DNA from: UBA7359 sp038142205
GTDB taxonomy: Bacteria; Pseudomonadota; Gammaproteobacteria; Eutrophobiales; Eutrophobiaceae
DNA length: 64,000 nt
Assembly: GCA_038142205.1 (NCBI GenBank)
Contig: JAYQJO010000001.1
Span: 2,480,001-2,544,000, forward strand
Reading direction: 5' to 3'
Shown here: positions 36,378-45,060 of the stretch, piece by piece
How positions within the stretch are numbered: the stretch's first letter is position 1
How the letters are laid out: each line of letters starts with the position of its first letter
Translations under genes and position numbers: made by a program
Notes under the pieces: model-generated
What the model was told of the DNA's origin: nothing
Seen by the model: only the letters and a program-made list of their open reading frames with translations
Database searches by the model: none

Positions 36378-37199
36378 ATGGAACAAGAACTAGAGACATT
36401 ACAAAAAACAGCAGATCTGGCTAGAGAAATTGCTGTTAATTATGGTTTTCAATTTTTTGCAGCAGTAATTGTTTTAATTGTTGTCTGGCAGGAGTCTCGC
36501 AGGGTTGCTTCTCTGGTTTTAAAGCTTTGTAGCCGTTTTAATCTTGATATAACGCTTTCCAAATTTTTTGCTGGCGTCGCAAAAACAATAGTCTTAGCTT
36601 TTGTTTTTATTATTGCACTGGGTAAATTCGGTATCAGTATCGCACCGTTTATTGCAGCTTTAGGTGCGGTTGTTTTTGGTAGTACTTTGGCATTACAGGG
36701 ACCGATTTCAAATTATGGAGCTGGCCTGACGATTATTCTTACCCGTCCCTTTATTGTTGGCGATACGATACGTATTAATAATATCGTCGGGATTGTTGAA
36801 GAAATTAAGTTAGCCTATACGCGACTAAGCAATGAAGATGGTGAAGAGATTACTATTCCTAATAATAAGATTATTGGTGAAGTTATCTATAATTCTTCGA
36901 GCAACTTAATCGTCGAACAAACTATTACTGTCTCCTATAAAGAAGATGTAGATAAAGTCATTAAAATAATCTTGCATCAATTGGGTGAGCATGATGGAGT
37001 AGTTTCAGAACCACAAGCACAGGTCGGTGTTGAACAGTTTTCACAGTTTGGCATTGATATAGGTTTGCGCTACTGGATCCCGACAGAAAAGTATTTTCAA
37101 TTGAAATATGATATCAATAAACAAATCCATATTGCACTGCAAACAGAAAATATTGTGATTCCCTATCCTAAACATGTTGTACAGATGGAAAATAACTGA
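36378..37199 (+). CDS. Small-conductance mechanosensitive channel (MscS)
   Basis: 273 aa, three hydrophobic segments then a soluble vestibule. The third helix LGAVVFGSTLALQGPISNYGAG is the MscS pore signature; GDTIRINNIVGIVEEIKLAYT and IPNNKIIGEVIYN mark the beta domain. It opens under membrane tension to release solutes on osmotic downshock. 22 nt separate it from the transporter ATPase, so co-transcription is possible though unrelated. Confidence 0.94.
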   Translation: MEQELETLQKTADLAREIAVNYGFQFFAAVIVLIVVWQESRRVASLVLKLCSRFNLDITLSKFFAGVAKTIVLAFVFIIALGKFGISIAPFIAALGAVVFGSTLALQGPISNYGAGLTIILTRPFIVGDTIRINNIVGIVEEIKLAYTRLSNEDGEEITIPNNKIIGEVIYNSSSNLIVEQTITVSYKEDVDKVIKIILHQLGEHDGVVSEPQAQVGVEQFSQFGIDIGLRYWIPTEKYFQLKYDINKQIHIALQTENIVIPYPKHVVQMENN

Positions 37200-37276
37200 T
37201 TATTTGCTTCGCTGTAATAATTTTTCAGGTATGTGACTGCTATACTTTCAGTCTTAAAAATAGAAAGGAGGAGTAA

Positions 37277-37636
37277 ATGACTACACCTGTAAATATGGTT
37301 ACTGGTGTCGGGCCAAAGACAGTTGAATATTTAAAAAGACGTCGAATTACGACAGCAGAGACATTAGTTAAGCGTGGCTCTTCGGTTTTAGAGGCAGCAC
37401 CTGGATTTAGTCCGGGTAGAGCGGAAAATGTAATTGAAGCAGCAAATAAACTATTACGTGGGGAACCTGTAATAGTAAAGACAGCAAAGCCAGTAAAAAA
37501 AGCTAAAGCAGATAAGCCAGCTAAAAAAGAGAAAGATAAAAAGGATAAGAAGAAAGACAAGAAAGGAAAAAAAGATAAGAAAAATAAAAAGGATAAAAAG
37601 TCTAAAAATAAGAAAGGTAAAAAGAATAAAAAATAA
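37277..37636 (+). CDS. Helix-hairpin-helix protein with poly-lysine tail
   Basis: 119 aa. The first 65 residues form two HhH-like units (VTGVGPKTVEYLKRRRI and APGFSPGRAENVIEAANKLL), a non-specific DNA-binding fold. From residue 70 on the protein is almost only Lys, Asp, Gly and Asn in KKDKK-type repeats, reminiscent of histone-H1-like basic tails. A strong AGGAGG (37266-37271) precedes the ATG and a textbook terminator follows. Probably a nucleoid-associated protein; the fold assignment of the N-terminus is from motif only. Confidence 0.75.
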   Translation: MTTPVNMVTGVGPKTVEYLKRRRITTAETLVKRGSSVLEAAPGFSPGRAENVIEAANKLLRGEPVIVKTAKPVKKAKADKPAKKEKDKKDKKKDKKGKKDKKNKKDKKSKNKKGKKNKK

Positions 37637-37651
37637 TTTGTATAATTAAAG

Positions 37652-37684
37652 GCGAATCAACATTAAAGTTGGTTCGCTTTTTTT
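37652..37684 (+). terminator. Rho-independent terminator
   Basis: Stem GCGAATCAAC (37652-37661), loop ATTAAA, stem GTTGGTTCGC (37668-37677, one G-U pair), then seven T (37678-37684). It ends the helix-hairpin-helix gene and isolates metY. Confidence 0.92.
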
Positions 37685-37732
37685 ATAAATATTGTTTTTA
37701 AATATCAAGTCTATATATACAAAGGAAATAAT

Positions 37733-39004
37733 ATGAAAATAGAAACCATTGCTGTACATGGTGGCTACTCGCCTGAACCGACAACGAAAGCAGTCGCTGT
37801 TCCAATCTATCAAACTACATCTTATGCGTTTGATAACACACAACATGGAGCAGACTTATTTGATTTAAAAGTGGAAGGTAATATTTATACGCGCATTATG
37901 AATCCGACAACAGCTGTACTGGAACAACGTGTGGCGGAAATGGAAGGCGGTATAGGCGCGCTTGCTTTAGCATCGGGCATGGCTGCGATTACTTATGCCA
38001 TACAAACAATTGCAGAAGCGGGTGATAATATAATTTCTACAAGTACGTTATATGGTGGCACTTATAATTTATTTGCGCATACCTTTCCGCAGATGGGAAT
38101 TGAAACCCGTTTTATTGATGGGGATAATTATGAACAAATTGATTCGTTAATTGACGATAGAACGAAAGCCGTTTTTTGTGAATCGATAGGGAATCCTGCA
38201 GGTAATGTTGCTGATCTTGGCAAGCTTGCAAAGCTAGCTCATGCCAAAGGTGTACCAGTTATTGTAGATAACACAGTAGCGACGCCTTATCTATGCCGAC
38301 CATTTGAGCACGGTTGTGACATTGTTGTGCACTCCTTAACGAAATACATGGGCGGCCATGGCAGTAATATCGGTGGTATTATTGTTGACTCAGGAAAGTT
38401 TCCTTGGGCTGAAAATAAAGAACGTTTTAACCGATTAAACGAACCTGACCCTTCTTATCACGGCGTCGTTTATACAGAGGCTTTGGGGGAAGCGGCTTAT
38501 ATTGGTCGAGCCAGGGTGGTGCCTTTAAGAAACACAGGTGCAGCAATTTCACCAATGAATAGTTTTATGATTTTACAAGGTATAGAAACGTTACCGCTTA
38601 GAATGGATCGACATTGTGAAAATGCAGTTGCTGTAGCTGAGTATTTATCCAAACATGATAAAGTGAGTTGGGTACGCTATGCAGGTTTGCCCGATCATGC
38701 TGATTATGAAAATTTAAAGAAATATTGTAGTGGAAAGGCAGCCAGTATTTTAAGTTTTGGCATACAAGATGGCGCAGCAGGCGGCGCAAGGTTTATCGAT
38801 GCACTCGAATTAATTACTCGTCTGGTTAATATTGGTGATGCTAAATCTTTGGCTTGTCATCCGGCAACAACAACACATCGACAACTTTCTCCGGAAGAAA
38901 TGGGAAAAGCGGGTGTGTCGGAAGATTTGGTTCGTCTTTCTATTGGCATTGAACATATTGATGATTTATTGGAAGATATAGAGCAGTCATTGGCTAAAGT
39001 TTAA
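37733..39004 (+). CDS. metY: O-acetylhomoserine aminocarboxypropyltransferase (O-acetylhomoserine sulfhydrylase)
   Basis: PLP enzyme joining O-acetylhomoserine with sulfide to give homocysteine. 423 aa, normal. IYTRIMNPTTAVLEQRVAEMEG, the cofactor Lys in HSLTKYMGGHG, the inserted GGIIVDSGKFPWAENKERF region longer than in MetB/MetC, and CHPATTTHRQL are MetY features. The gene has an AAAGGA ribosome site and follows a terminator, so it has its own promoter. Confidence 0.94.
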   Translation: MKIETIAVHGGYSPEPTTKAVAVPIYQTTSYAFDNTQHGADLFDLKVEGNIYTRIMNPTTAVLEQRVAEMEGGIGALALASGMAAITYAIQTIAEAGDNIISTSTLYGGTYNLFAHTFPQMGIETRFIDGDNYEQIDSLIDDRTKAVFCESIGNPAGNVADLGKLAKLAHAKGVPVIVDNTVATPYLCRPFEHGCDIVVHSLTKYMGGHGSNIGGIIVDSGKFPWAENKERFNRLNEPDPSYHGVVYTEALGEAAYIGRARVVPLRNTGAAISPMNSFMILQGIETLPLRMDRHCENAVAVAEYLSKHDKVSWVRYAGLPDHADYENLKKYCSGKAASILSFGIQDGAAGGARFIDALELITRLVNIGDAKSLACHPATTTHRQLSPEEMGKAGVSEDLVRLSIGIEHIDDLLEDIEQSLAKV

Positions 39005-39038
39005 TCATGCTGTTTTTTAAAGTACTATAATTATCTCC

Positions 39039-39491
39039 ATGAGATTTATTTATAGTAGTTTAATTATTCTTTTTTTATCTGCATGCACTGATAGTCGTGA
39101 TCCGAAAACGCTTTTTGAACAGGGCGATTATGAAAAGTCTCTGATTTTGTGGGCCGAGCTTGCAGAGCGAGGTGATACTTCGGCACAGAATTATGTCGGC
39201 ATTCAGTATTATCTTGGCTTGGGAACAAAAAGAAATCATCGATTGGCGAAGGAATGGTTTGAAAAATCTGCGGTACAAGGTTTCGCTGATGCTCAGTATA
39301 ATTTAGCTGTCATGTATGAAAATGGTGAGTATGTAGGGCGAGACTATACTTCAGCAGCCATGTGGTACTCTCTAGCCATAGAACAGGGTAATCAACATGC
39401 ACAAAGAAGAATGCAGGCAATACTAGATGAACATAAACTTTTTCCAAATCAATATAAGCGCGCACAGGAACTTGCAGAACAATATAGGTGA
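39039..39491 (+). CDS. SEL1-repeat lipoprotein
   Basis: 150 aa. Signal peptide with lipobox LSAC (Cys about residue 16), then three SEL1/TPR-like repeats (AQNYVGIQYYLGLGTKRNHR, DAQYNLAVMYENGEYVGRD, AAMWYSLAIEQGNQHAQ). Likely an outer-membrane or periplasmic scaffold; partner unknown. Downstream tautomerase follows directly (TGA overlaps the region before its ATG). Confidence 0.85.
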   Translation: MRFIYSSLIILFLSACTDSRDPKTLFEQGDYEKSLILWAELAERGDTSAQNYVGIQYYLGLGTKRNHRLAKEWFEKSAVQGFADAQYNLAVMYENGEYVGRDYTSAAMWYSLAIEQGNQHAQRRMQAILDEHKLFPNQYKRAQELAEQYR

Positions 39492-39496
39492 AAACA

Positions 39497-39862
39497 ATGC
39501 CATTAGTTAATATTTCAATTTTAAAAGGCAAGTCTCCCGAATACATTAAAGCGGTTACAGATGGAATAAATTCAGCAGTAATAGAAACAATGGGCTTTCC
39601 AGATGATGATCGTTATCAGATAGTGCATGAACTTGAACCGCATTGTTTACAGTATCAGGATAGACAAGAAGATAGAGTTATGATGCACTTGACCATGCGA
39701 GCAGGTAGGTCAAATAAAGCAAAGCAAGCATTTTATGCGAAAGCCGTTGAGAACCTGGCAAAAGATCCGGGAATAAAACCTGAAAATGTATTGATCACGA
39801 TTGTAGAAAACCATGATATTGATTGGTCATTTAAAGAAGGTGTCGCATCGTTTGTTGTTTAG
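39497..39862 (+). CDS. Tautomerase (4-oxalocrotonate tautomerase/MIF fold) family protein
   Basis: 121 aa. ATG 39497 gives MPLVNISILKG, with Pro as second residue, the catalytic base of the superfamily after Met removal; a GTG 9 nt upstream is in frame but would bury that Pro. Length of about 120 aa fits the two-module MIF/MSAD-like forms, and a segment RAGRSNKAKQAFY supplies Arg residues typical for substrate carboxylate binding. Substrate unknown. Confidence 0.88.
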   Translation: MPLVNISILKGKSPEYIKAVTDGINSAVIETMGFPDDDRYQIVHELEPHCLQYQDRQEDRVMMHLTMRAGRSNKAKQAFYAKAVENLAKDPGIKPENVLITIVENHDIDWSFKEGVASFVV

Positions 39863-40453
39863 ATAGAAAGGTAATAGCTATTATCTTTTTGTTTTTCTCA
39901 CCATCAATTTTATCTTTGTAACAAATAGTGGATATGAATAACTTTGTAAAAAAGTATTTGAATATACAAAGTCGCACCATGAAGAATCAGACACTGTTAT
40001 TAAAGTAACGCTTTTGATTGCGCATTGTGATAAAAAGATCACAAAGTTAATAATGACTACTCAGGTGGTAAAAAGGAAATGGTTCATTATTTATTAGTTT
40101 CCATATCAATAAATCATTAATTTCAATAGCCAGCGCTATTAAAACTATGCCAGCAAGCTTGTAAACCGTTTGAGAAAACCGTTGATACTACAAATTTATT
40201 AAATGTCCATGATCATCACAATGGTTACCGTGAAGATGATGTAATCAATATGATCACCATGTTGAGTCGCAGTAAGATCAAAATAATTGTCTAAACAGAT
40301 AGGATAAAAGCTTAAGATAGGAAATCAACGTTAGTCGTTATATTTTAATGTTCACACAAACATAGCCTTACTGTATCTATATGAAATTAAAATGGTTTTC
40401 TAATTTATATTATTGGTTTGCCTCTGTAAGTGTTATGTTATAACATTTCTTTT
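39863..40453. other. Long gene-free stretch before the zinc cluster
   Basis: No intact gene is seen. It has an inverted repeat TTGTGAT-AAAAAG-ATCACAA (40025-40044), a short frame with ACKPFEKTVDTTNLLNVHDHH (about 40160-40220) that might be a remnant, and the Zur-like box at 40432-40444. The density of stops and shifted fragments suggests decayed DNA. Confidence 0.5.
40432..40444. promoter_or_regulatory. Zur-like box upstream of the CobW remnant and zrgA-like gene
   Basis: GTTATGTTATAAC, within the 12-bp palindrome ATGTTATAACAT (40435-40446). The pattern GTTA-N5-TAAC recurs at 42706-42718 and 51411-51423, each time at a promoter of zinc genes. Confidence 0.7.
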
Positions 40454-40532
40454 ATGAATGTTAATAGAATGATTGAAAAAAAATTACCTGTCCGTGTTGA
40501 GCGGTTTTTTGGGTGCAGGCAAAACAAATTAA
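40454..40532 (+). pseudogene. Remnant of a CobW/ZigA-type GTPase gene
   Basis: ATG 40454 starts NVNRMIEKKLPV; after a two-base shift near 40490 the frame continues VLSGFLGAGKT, the P-loop start of COG0523/CobW zinc metallochaperones, and stops at TAA 40530. Intact members are 300-400 aa, so only the first 25 residues survive. It lies just behind a Zur-like box, fitting a zinc-starvation gene lost in this strain. Confidence 0.65.
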
Positions 40533-40679
40533 CAAAATTGATTCCTGTGACATTGCTCTTTTAAAAGATAAGGCATGGGTAAGTAACTTAGGAGAAGGAA
40601 TTGTGCATCGTTCGTCAGAAATAAATAGGCAAACCTAAGGCTATTACTTTCATTAGATTTTTTTAATAGAGGGCTAAAT

Positions 40680-41267
40680 ATGAAATTCTCAGCGATTAAA
40701 AAAGCATCAATCCTGTTTATAGTCTGCTTTTCAATCAATACCTATGCAGATGAAGAGGAGCATGAACATCGCCATCATGAAGCACATGTACATGGTAAAG
40801 CAGAATTAAACTTGCTAATTGACGGCACAACAATAGCTATTGAATTAAAGTCGCCTGCACTTAATGTGCTTGGTTTTGAACATGAACCAGAAACAAATGA
40901 AGAAAAAGGAATAGTAAAACAAGCAAAGAAAAAACTATCTAATTATAAGAATATATTTTCTATAGCTGATCTGAATTGCCAGGTAACAGAATATGAAATC
41001 GAATCTCCTTACGAAAGTGAGCATGAAGAAGGACATCACGGGCATAAACATCACGATGAAGAATATCATAGCGAGGACGATGATCACGATGACTATTATT
41101 TGTCTTATTCATTAAAGTGTGAAAATACGAATGAGCTTAAAATTATTGAAATTAAACTATTTGATAATTTTGAAGGTTTTGAAATTATTGAAGCAACGTG
41201 GATAAATCAGACAAACGCAGGTCGCTCTGAACTTAGCAGTAAACAAAAAATAATAAAACTAAAGTAA
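40680..41267 (+). CDS. Zinc-binding periplasmic protein, DUF2796 (ZrgA-like)
   Basis: 195 aa. Signal peptide ends near NTYADEEE; mature protein starts with HEHRHHEAHVHGKAEL, the DUF2796 signature, and has a long His/Asp/Glu loop (HEEGHHGHKHHDEEYHSEDD) suited to zinc binding. In Vibrio, ZrgA with ZrgB-E forms a Zur-regulated zinc uptake system; here the ABC pair is at 42755-44707. A Zur-like box lies 236 nt upstream. Confidence 0.88.
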   Translation: MKFSAIKKASILFIVCFSINTYADEEEHEHRHHEAHVHGKAELNLLIDGTTIAIELKSPALNVLGFEHEPETNEEKGIVKQAKKKLSNYKNIFSIADLNCQVTEYEIESPYESEHEEGHHGHKHHDEEYHSEDDDHDDYYLSYSLKCENTNELKIIEIKLFDNFEGFEIIEATWINQTNAGRSELSSKQKIIKLK

Positions 41268-41323
41268 GTTGAAAACCTGGTTATTAACAATGCTTCTCAT
41301 TTTAAATATAAACGGAGATTAAA

Positions 41324-41506
41324 ATTAATACTTCAAACAATGAGGAAAGTTATTACCCTCGTAATTTTCAGGATTGGAATCAATGCATAACCATAAAATG
41401 TGGTGTTCAGCGGACCAAAAAGTTTATCAAACTATATGGGGAAGAATATACCAATCAAATAATTTCGTGGTTTGCTTTAACTAAGCATGAAATTAAAAAC
41501 AACTAA
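41324..41506 (+). CDS. Small conserved-looking protein with ATT start
   Basis: 60-codon frame. EESYYPRNFQDWNQCITIKC then GVQRTKKFIKLYGEEYTNQI and ISWFALTK looks like real protein and recalls a family with W-x2-CI-T-x2-CG and YG-x7-WF, but about 20 central residues seem deleted. GGAG (41314-41317) sits 6 nt before ATT 41324 and no ATG, GTG or TTG is in frame after the upstream stop at 41309. Its end overlaps the next start by 20 nt. Either an ATT-started gene, a base error in the start codon, or a decaying gene. Confidence 0.4.
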   Translation: MNTSNNEESYYPRNFQDWNQCITIKCGVQRTKKFIKLYGEEYTNQIISWFALTKHEIKNN

Positions 41507-42119
41507 TCACATCTATAATAGCGCGGGTAAGTACTATAGTGATAAATTGCATTATCATAATTTTTCCCATATTAAAGAAACATTAAATTATGCTGAAAAT
41601 ATTTTAAAAGAATGTGATAGCAAGAAAGTTAATTATGATAAAAAGGTTGTTTGTCATGCCATTCTTTTTCATGACGCTGGATATAACCTGGATCACACTA
41701 AAAAAGGTTTTAAGAATAAAGAAAGTTATTCAGCAGGATTAGCTGAATATGCTTTGTCAGATGCGGGCGAATCTCAAGAACATATAGAAAAAGTAACGCG
41801 CGCTATTCTTTGTACTCATATGAATGGGGAATGCGAAACTAATGATGATGCAATTGTCAGAGCAGCAGATTTATCAGGGTTGGCAGCACCGTATACAGAC
41901 TTTATAAATAAATCGATCGCACTTTTCAAAGAAAGAGAACTTTTATCCGGTGAAAAAATAAGCTGGGATCAATATAAAAAAGAAGCGATTGGTGTTATTC
42001 GTGGCTTTCTGAAGCAAGAAATTAAGCTTGATATCGAACTGTTTAGCAAGGGGAATTATATTTTTCACACAAAAGTTTTTGATAATCTGGATAATCTTAT
42101 GCAAGATAAAATGGACTAA
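41487..42119 (+). CDS. HD-domain phosphohydrolase
   Basis: 210 aa. HD-type metal ligands are visible: YHNFSHI (first His), AILFHDAGY (HD pair), CTHMNGE (His) and IVRAADLSGL (Asp). No other domain. It could act on nucleotides; the closest gene context is zinc uptake, so metal supply or nucleotide hydrolysis under zinc stress is possible but speculative. The ATG overlaps the small preceding frame. Confidence 0.82.
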   Translation: MKLKTTNHIYNSAGKYYSDKLHYHNFSHIKETLNYAENILKECDSKKVNYDKKVVCHAILFHDAGYNLDHTKKGFKNKESYSAGLAEYALSDAGESQEHIEKVTRAILCTHMNGECETNDDAIVRAADLSGLAAPYTDFINKSIALFKERELLSGEKISWDQYKKEAIGVIRGFLKQEIKLDIELFSKGNYIFHTKVFDNLDNLMQDKMD

Positions 42120-42126
42120 AATAGCT

Positions 42127-42680
42127 CTATTTTTCTTTATATTCAGTAACATCATCTGCTATAAAAGTATAAGCGGAGATAGCGGTATCGTTTTCCATTA
42201 CTTCAGTAAATAACGTGCCTTTTATTTCAAAAGGCATCCAGATACCTTCTACTTGCAATCCCTTTTTATAACGAACAAAAATAATTTGATTCGGTGGTGG
42301 CGGCGGGACGTGGATACAGGCACCAAAATACGGGACAAGAAAAATTCGGTTATAGCATTTTCATCATTCGTTTCTAAAGGGACAATAAAACCGGGAAGAC
42401 TGACTGTTTGATTGTTTAATTCTGATCGAACATTGATTGAATTCATGACGCCTTGTACATCGGGGTCGTTTATCTGTTCCATGGCGTTATTTATGTCATC
42501 CCTAATATCAGCGTTGGGATCTAGGGGTTGGTGCGGATTAGACAACAAGGATGGTAATTGTTGCATTATTTCTAACTCGGCTTCGGGAATTAAATCATCC
42601 CAAATGAGTTCCTTATAGTCTTTTGCAATTACATGTAGACTAAAAAGCGAAAAAATCACCAGGTAAATAAGACGTTGCAT
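42127..42680 (-). CDS. DUF3299 family exported protein, with one frameshift as read
   Basis: Signal peptide (MQRLIYLVIFSLFSLHVIA), then DYKELIWDDLIPEAEL and LNNQTVSLPGFIVPLE, both DUF3299 landmarks. The frame leaves the family at a T5 run (42340-42344); with one added base it continues FLVPYFGACIHVPPPPPNQI, the conserved FGACIHVPPPPPNQ motif, and runs to TAG 42127, giving about 184 aa. The gene is divergent from the ABC pair over a Zur-like box; DUF3299 genes accompany Zrg-type zinc uptake operons as I recall. Probably intact with a sequencing error. Confidence 0.82.
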
Positions 42681-42703
42681 AGATAAGAACTCATATTTCA
42701 GTT

Positions 42704-42720
42704 ATGTTATAATGTAACAC
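42704..42720. promoter_or_regulatory. Zur-like box between DUF3299 and ABC genes
   Basis: ATGTTATAATGTAACAC, identical at 16 of 17 bases to the reverse complement of the site at 51409-51425. It lies in the 74-nt space between two divergent zinc-linked genes, so one bound Zur dimer could control both. Confidence 0.75.
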
Positions 42721-42754
42721 TTGTTCAATAATAGTCTATATCAAAATAAGTGAG

Positions 42755-43435
42755 ATGGCGAAAGCAGTAGAAATATTTTCTTTAGAGTTTCAATGGGACG
42801 TCGCCGATAACTGGTCTTTAAAGGTTAAGGATTTAAGCATAGAGTCTGGAGAAAAAGTTTTTCTTCATGGTCCGTCAGGTTCAGGCAAAACTACATTACT
42901 GGATCTTTTAACCGGCATCCACAGTCAGACAAAAGGTTCGGTCAAAGTTCTGGGAAGCGAGCTTAATGAGTTTTCGGCAAAGCAGCGTGATCAGTTTCGT
43001 GCGGATCACTTGGGTTTTATATTTCAACAATTTAATTTATTACCCTATTTAAATGTCATCGACAATGTTTTGATCTCATGTCATTTCTCAAAAATAAGGC
43101 ATCAAAAGGCAAGTGAAGCCGGTTCAATAAAGAAATGCGCACATGATTTACTGTCATCATTAGGAATAAGCTCAGAACTACATAGTAAACAGGCATCGCA
43201 ACTCAGTGTTGGGCAACAACAGCGTGTTGCTATAGCGCGTTCTCTTATCGGTAGTCCAGAAATAATTATTGCAGATGAACCGACTTCTTCGCTTGATAGA
43301 GATACACGTGATGCGTTTATTGAATTACTTTTAAAGCAGGTAGAACAGGCAAGCAGCACTATTATCTTTGTTAGCCATGATACAGAACTAGCTAAATTTT
43401 TTGATAAAAGTATTTCAATAAGCGAATTAGGATAA
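42755..43435 (+). CDS. ABC transporter ATPase, LolD/MacB type (ZrgB-like)
   Basis: 226 aa. Walker A GPSGSGKTTLL, Q-loop FIFQQFNLLPYLNVIDNV (the LolD-type FQxxNLLP), signature QLSVGQQQRVAIARSL with Val replacing a signature Gly, Walker B IIIADEPTSSLD. Pairs with the permease 15 nt downstream. Such mechanotransmission-type ABC pairs occur with DUF2796 and DUF3299 proteins in zinc-regulated clusters. Confidence 0.9.
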   Translation: MAKAVEIFSLEFQWDVADNWSLKVKDLSIESGEKVFLHGPSGSGKTTLLDLLTGIHSQTKGSVKVLGSELNEFSAKQRDQFRADHLGFIFQQFNLLPYLNVIDNVLISCHFSKIRHQKASEAGSIKKCAHDLLSSLGISSELHSKQASQLSVGQQQRVAIARSLIGSPEIIIADEPTSSLDRDTRDAFIELLLKQVEQASSTIIFVSHDTELAKFFDKSISISELG

Positions 43436-43450
43436 AAGGCGACTATTAAG

Positions 43451-44707
43451 ATGTTTTATAAACTAATCTATATGAGCTTATGGAATAGGCGTATGAGTAT
43501 TATGCTGATGCTGATTTCTATTTCCTTGAGCATTACTCTTCTTATTGGTGTTGAACATTTAAGGAGCGAGGCAAAAGAAAGTTTTAGCAAAACCGTTTCC
43601 GAAACAGATTTGATAATAGGGGCGCGTTCTGGTCAGGTTAATTTATTACTCTATTCTGTGTTTCGTATAGGTGATGCGACGAATAATATTTCATGGGAAA
43701 GTTATAATGACATTGCTTCGGATAAAAGAATTAAATGGACTGTGCCTATTTCTTTGGGTGATTCTCATAAAGGCTTTCGTGTCATGGGTACGACAAAAAC
43801 CTATTTTGAAAAATATAAATATGGTAACAAGGCGGCTTTGGCATTTAAACAGGGAGAGCAATTTAAAGGTGTCTATGATGCAGTGCTCGGATCCCAGGTT
43901 GCGAAAGAGTTAGGTTATAGCATCGGTGAAAAAGTTATATTATCTCATGGCATGGGTAAGGTCAGTTTTAGTAAACATGAAGATAAACCTTTTGAAATAA
44001 CGGGGATACTTGCGCCAACAGGAACACCTGTAGATAGAACAGTGCATATTAGTCTAGCAGGTATCGAAGCTATACATGTCGATTGGCAACAAGGGGTAAA
44101 AATACCCAGTATAAAAATATCTGCTGAAGACGCGTTAAAGCATGATTTAACACCGAAAGCGATTACAGCAGTTTTTGTTGGTTTGAAATCTAAAGTAGCG
44201 ACATTTAGTTTACAACGAAAAATCAATGAATATAAACAAGAGCCATTAACAGCCATTATCCCTGGCCTTGCTTTGGTTCAACTGTGGCAAGTTGTCGGCT
44301 TTGTTGAAAAAATATTAATCATTATTTCAGCGTTTGTTGTGTTAACAGGCTTAATGGGTATGGTGACGACTTTACTAGCCGGATTAAACGAACGCCGTAG
44401 AGAAATGGCGATACTGCGATCTTTGGGTGCGAAGCCGCTTTATATGTTTTTATTATTAATGACGGAATCTGTTTTATTGGCAATCACGGCTTGTATTGTT
44501 GGTGTTGTTGCTATCTTTTTAATACTGACATTATTACAACCCATGCTCATATCTCACTACGGGCTTTTTATTGGTATAAATCCATTCAATACTTCTGTGG
44601 TAATTATTCTCGGGTTGGTTGTCAGTATTGCCGCTATTATGGGTTTGGTGCCTTCTATTATTGCTTACAAAAGAAGCTTGAAAGATGGTTTAAGTTATAA
44701 AGTTTAA
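43451..44707 (+). CDS. ABC transporter permease, FtsX/MacB type (ZrgC-like)
   Basis: 418 aa with the MacB/LolC plan: one N-terminal helix (SIMLMLISISLSITLLIGV), a periplasmic domain of about 220 residues starting FSKTVSETDLIIGARSGQVN, and three C-terminal helices (ILIIISAFVVLTGLMGMV and two more) with the ERRREMAILRSLGAKP coupling motif. Forms the working pair with the preceding ATPase, probably for zinc-linked transport or envelope export. Confidence 0.9.
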   Translation: MFYKLIYMSLWNRRMSIMLMLISISLSITLLIGVEHLRSEAKESFSKTVSETDLIIGARSGQVNLLLYSVFRIGDATNNISWESYNDIASDKRIKWTVPISLGDSHKGFRVMGTTKTYFEKYKYGNKAALAFKQGEQFKGVYDAVLGSQVAKELGYSIGEKVILSHGMGKVSFSKHEDKPFEITGILAPTGTPVDRTVHISLAGIEAIHVDWQQGVKIPSIKISAEDALKHDLTPKAITAVFVGLKSKVATFSLQRKINEYKQEPLTAIIPGLALVQLWQVVGFVEKILIIISAFVVLTGLMGMVTTLLAGLNERRREMAILRSLGAKPLYMFLLLMTESVLLAITACIVGVVAIFLILTLLQPMLISHYGLFIGINPFNTSVVIILGLVVSIAAIMGLVPSIIAYKRSLKDGLSYKV

Positions 44708-44757
44708 AACTACATTTATAAAACATTTAAGAAAAAAAATGAGGTAGATAAATAATC

Positions 44758-45060
44758 ATGGAGAAAGCGCATATACAAAAAGTTCTGGATCGTGTTGCAA
44801 TTTCTGTATCAGCATTATGTATGCTCCATTGCCTAATAACACCATTGTTACTTGTCGCTATTCCGGTTATTTCATCGACGTTTCTGGCTGAAGAATTATT
44901 TCACAAGGTTCTTGTTGCTTTCGTTTTACCTGTTAGTCTTATCGCCTTATTTTTGGGCTGCCGTCGTCATAGGGATAGCGTGGTTTTGATATTAGGAAGT
45001 ATCGGTCTTTTCTTTCTTGTTACGGTAGCCCTTGTTGGCCATGAATTGCTTGGTGAGTGA
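44758..45060 (+). CDS. MerC-domain membrane protein, ends at an in-frame TGA
   Basis: 100 aa as read, four hydrophobic segments. CMLHCLITPLLL holds the Cys pair of MerC-type heavy-metal proteins, and ALFLGCRRHRDS a third conserved Cys. The frame stops at TGA 45058 after GHELLGE, yet the same frame goes on with GEKIATVVSGAILAVGHFRN then YYLCRNDECDT to TAA 45154, which is the normal family C-terminus with its final Cys residues. So the gene carries a nonsense codon, an error, or a recoded TGA. Position after the Zrg-like ABC pair suggests zinc handling. Confidence 0.85.
   Translation: MEKAHIQKVLDRVAISVSALCMLHCLITPLLLVAIPVISSTFLAEELFHKVLVAFVLPVSLIALFLGCRRHRDSVVLILGSIGLFFLVTVALVGHELLGE

Noticed and set aside
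40025..40044. TTGTGAT/ATCACAA dyad read as a CRP site
   Set aside because: The half-sites TGTGA and TCACA are eight bases apart, not six, so it does not fit CRP spacing; it is kept only as an unexplained dyad.
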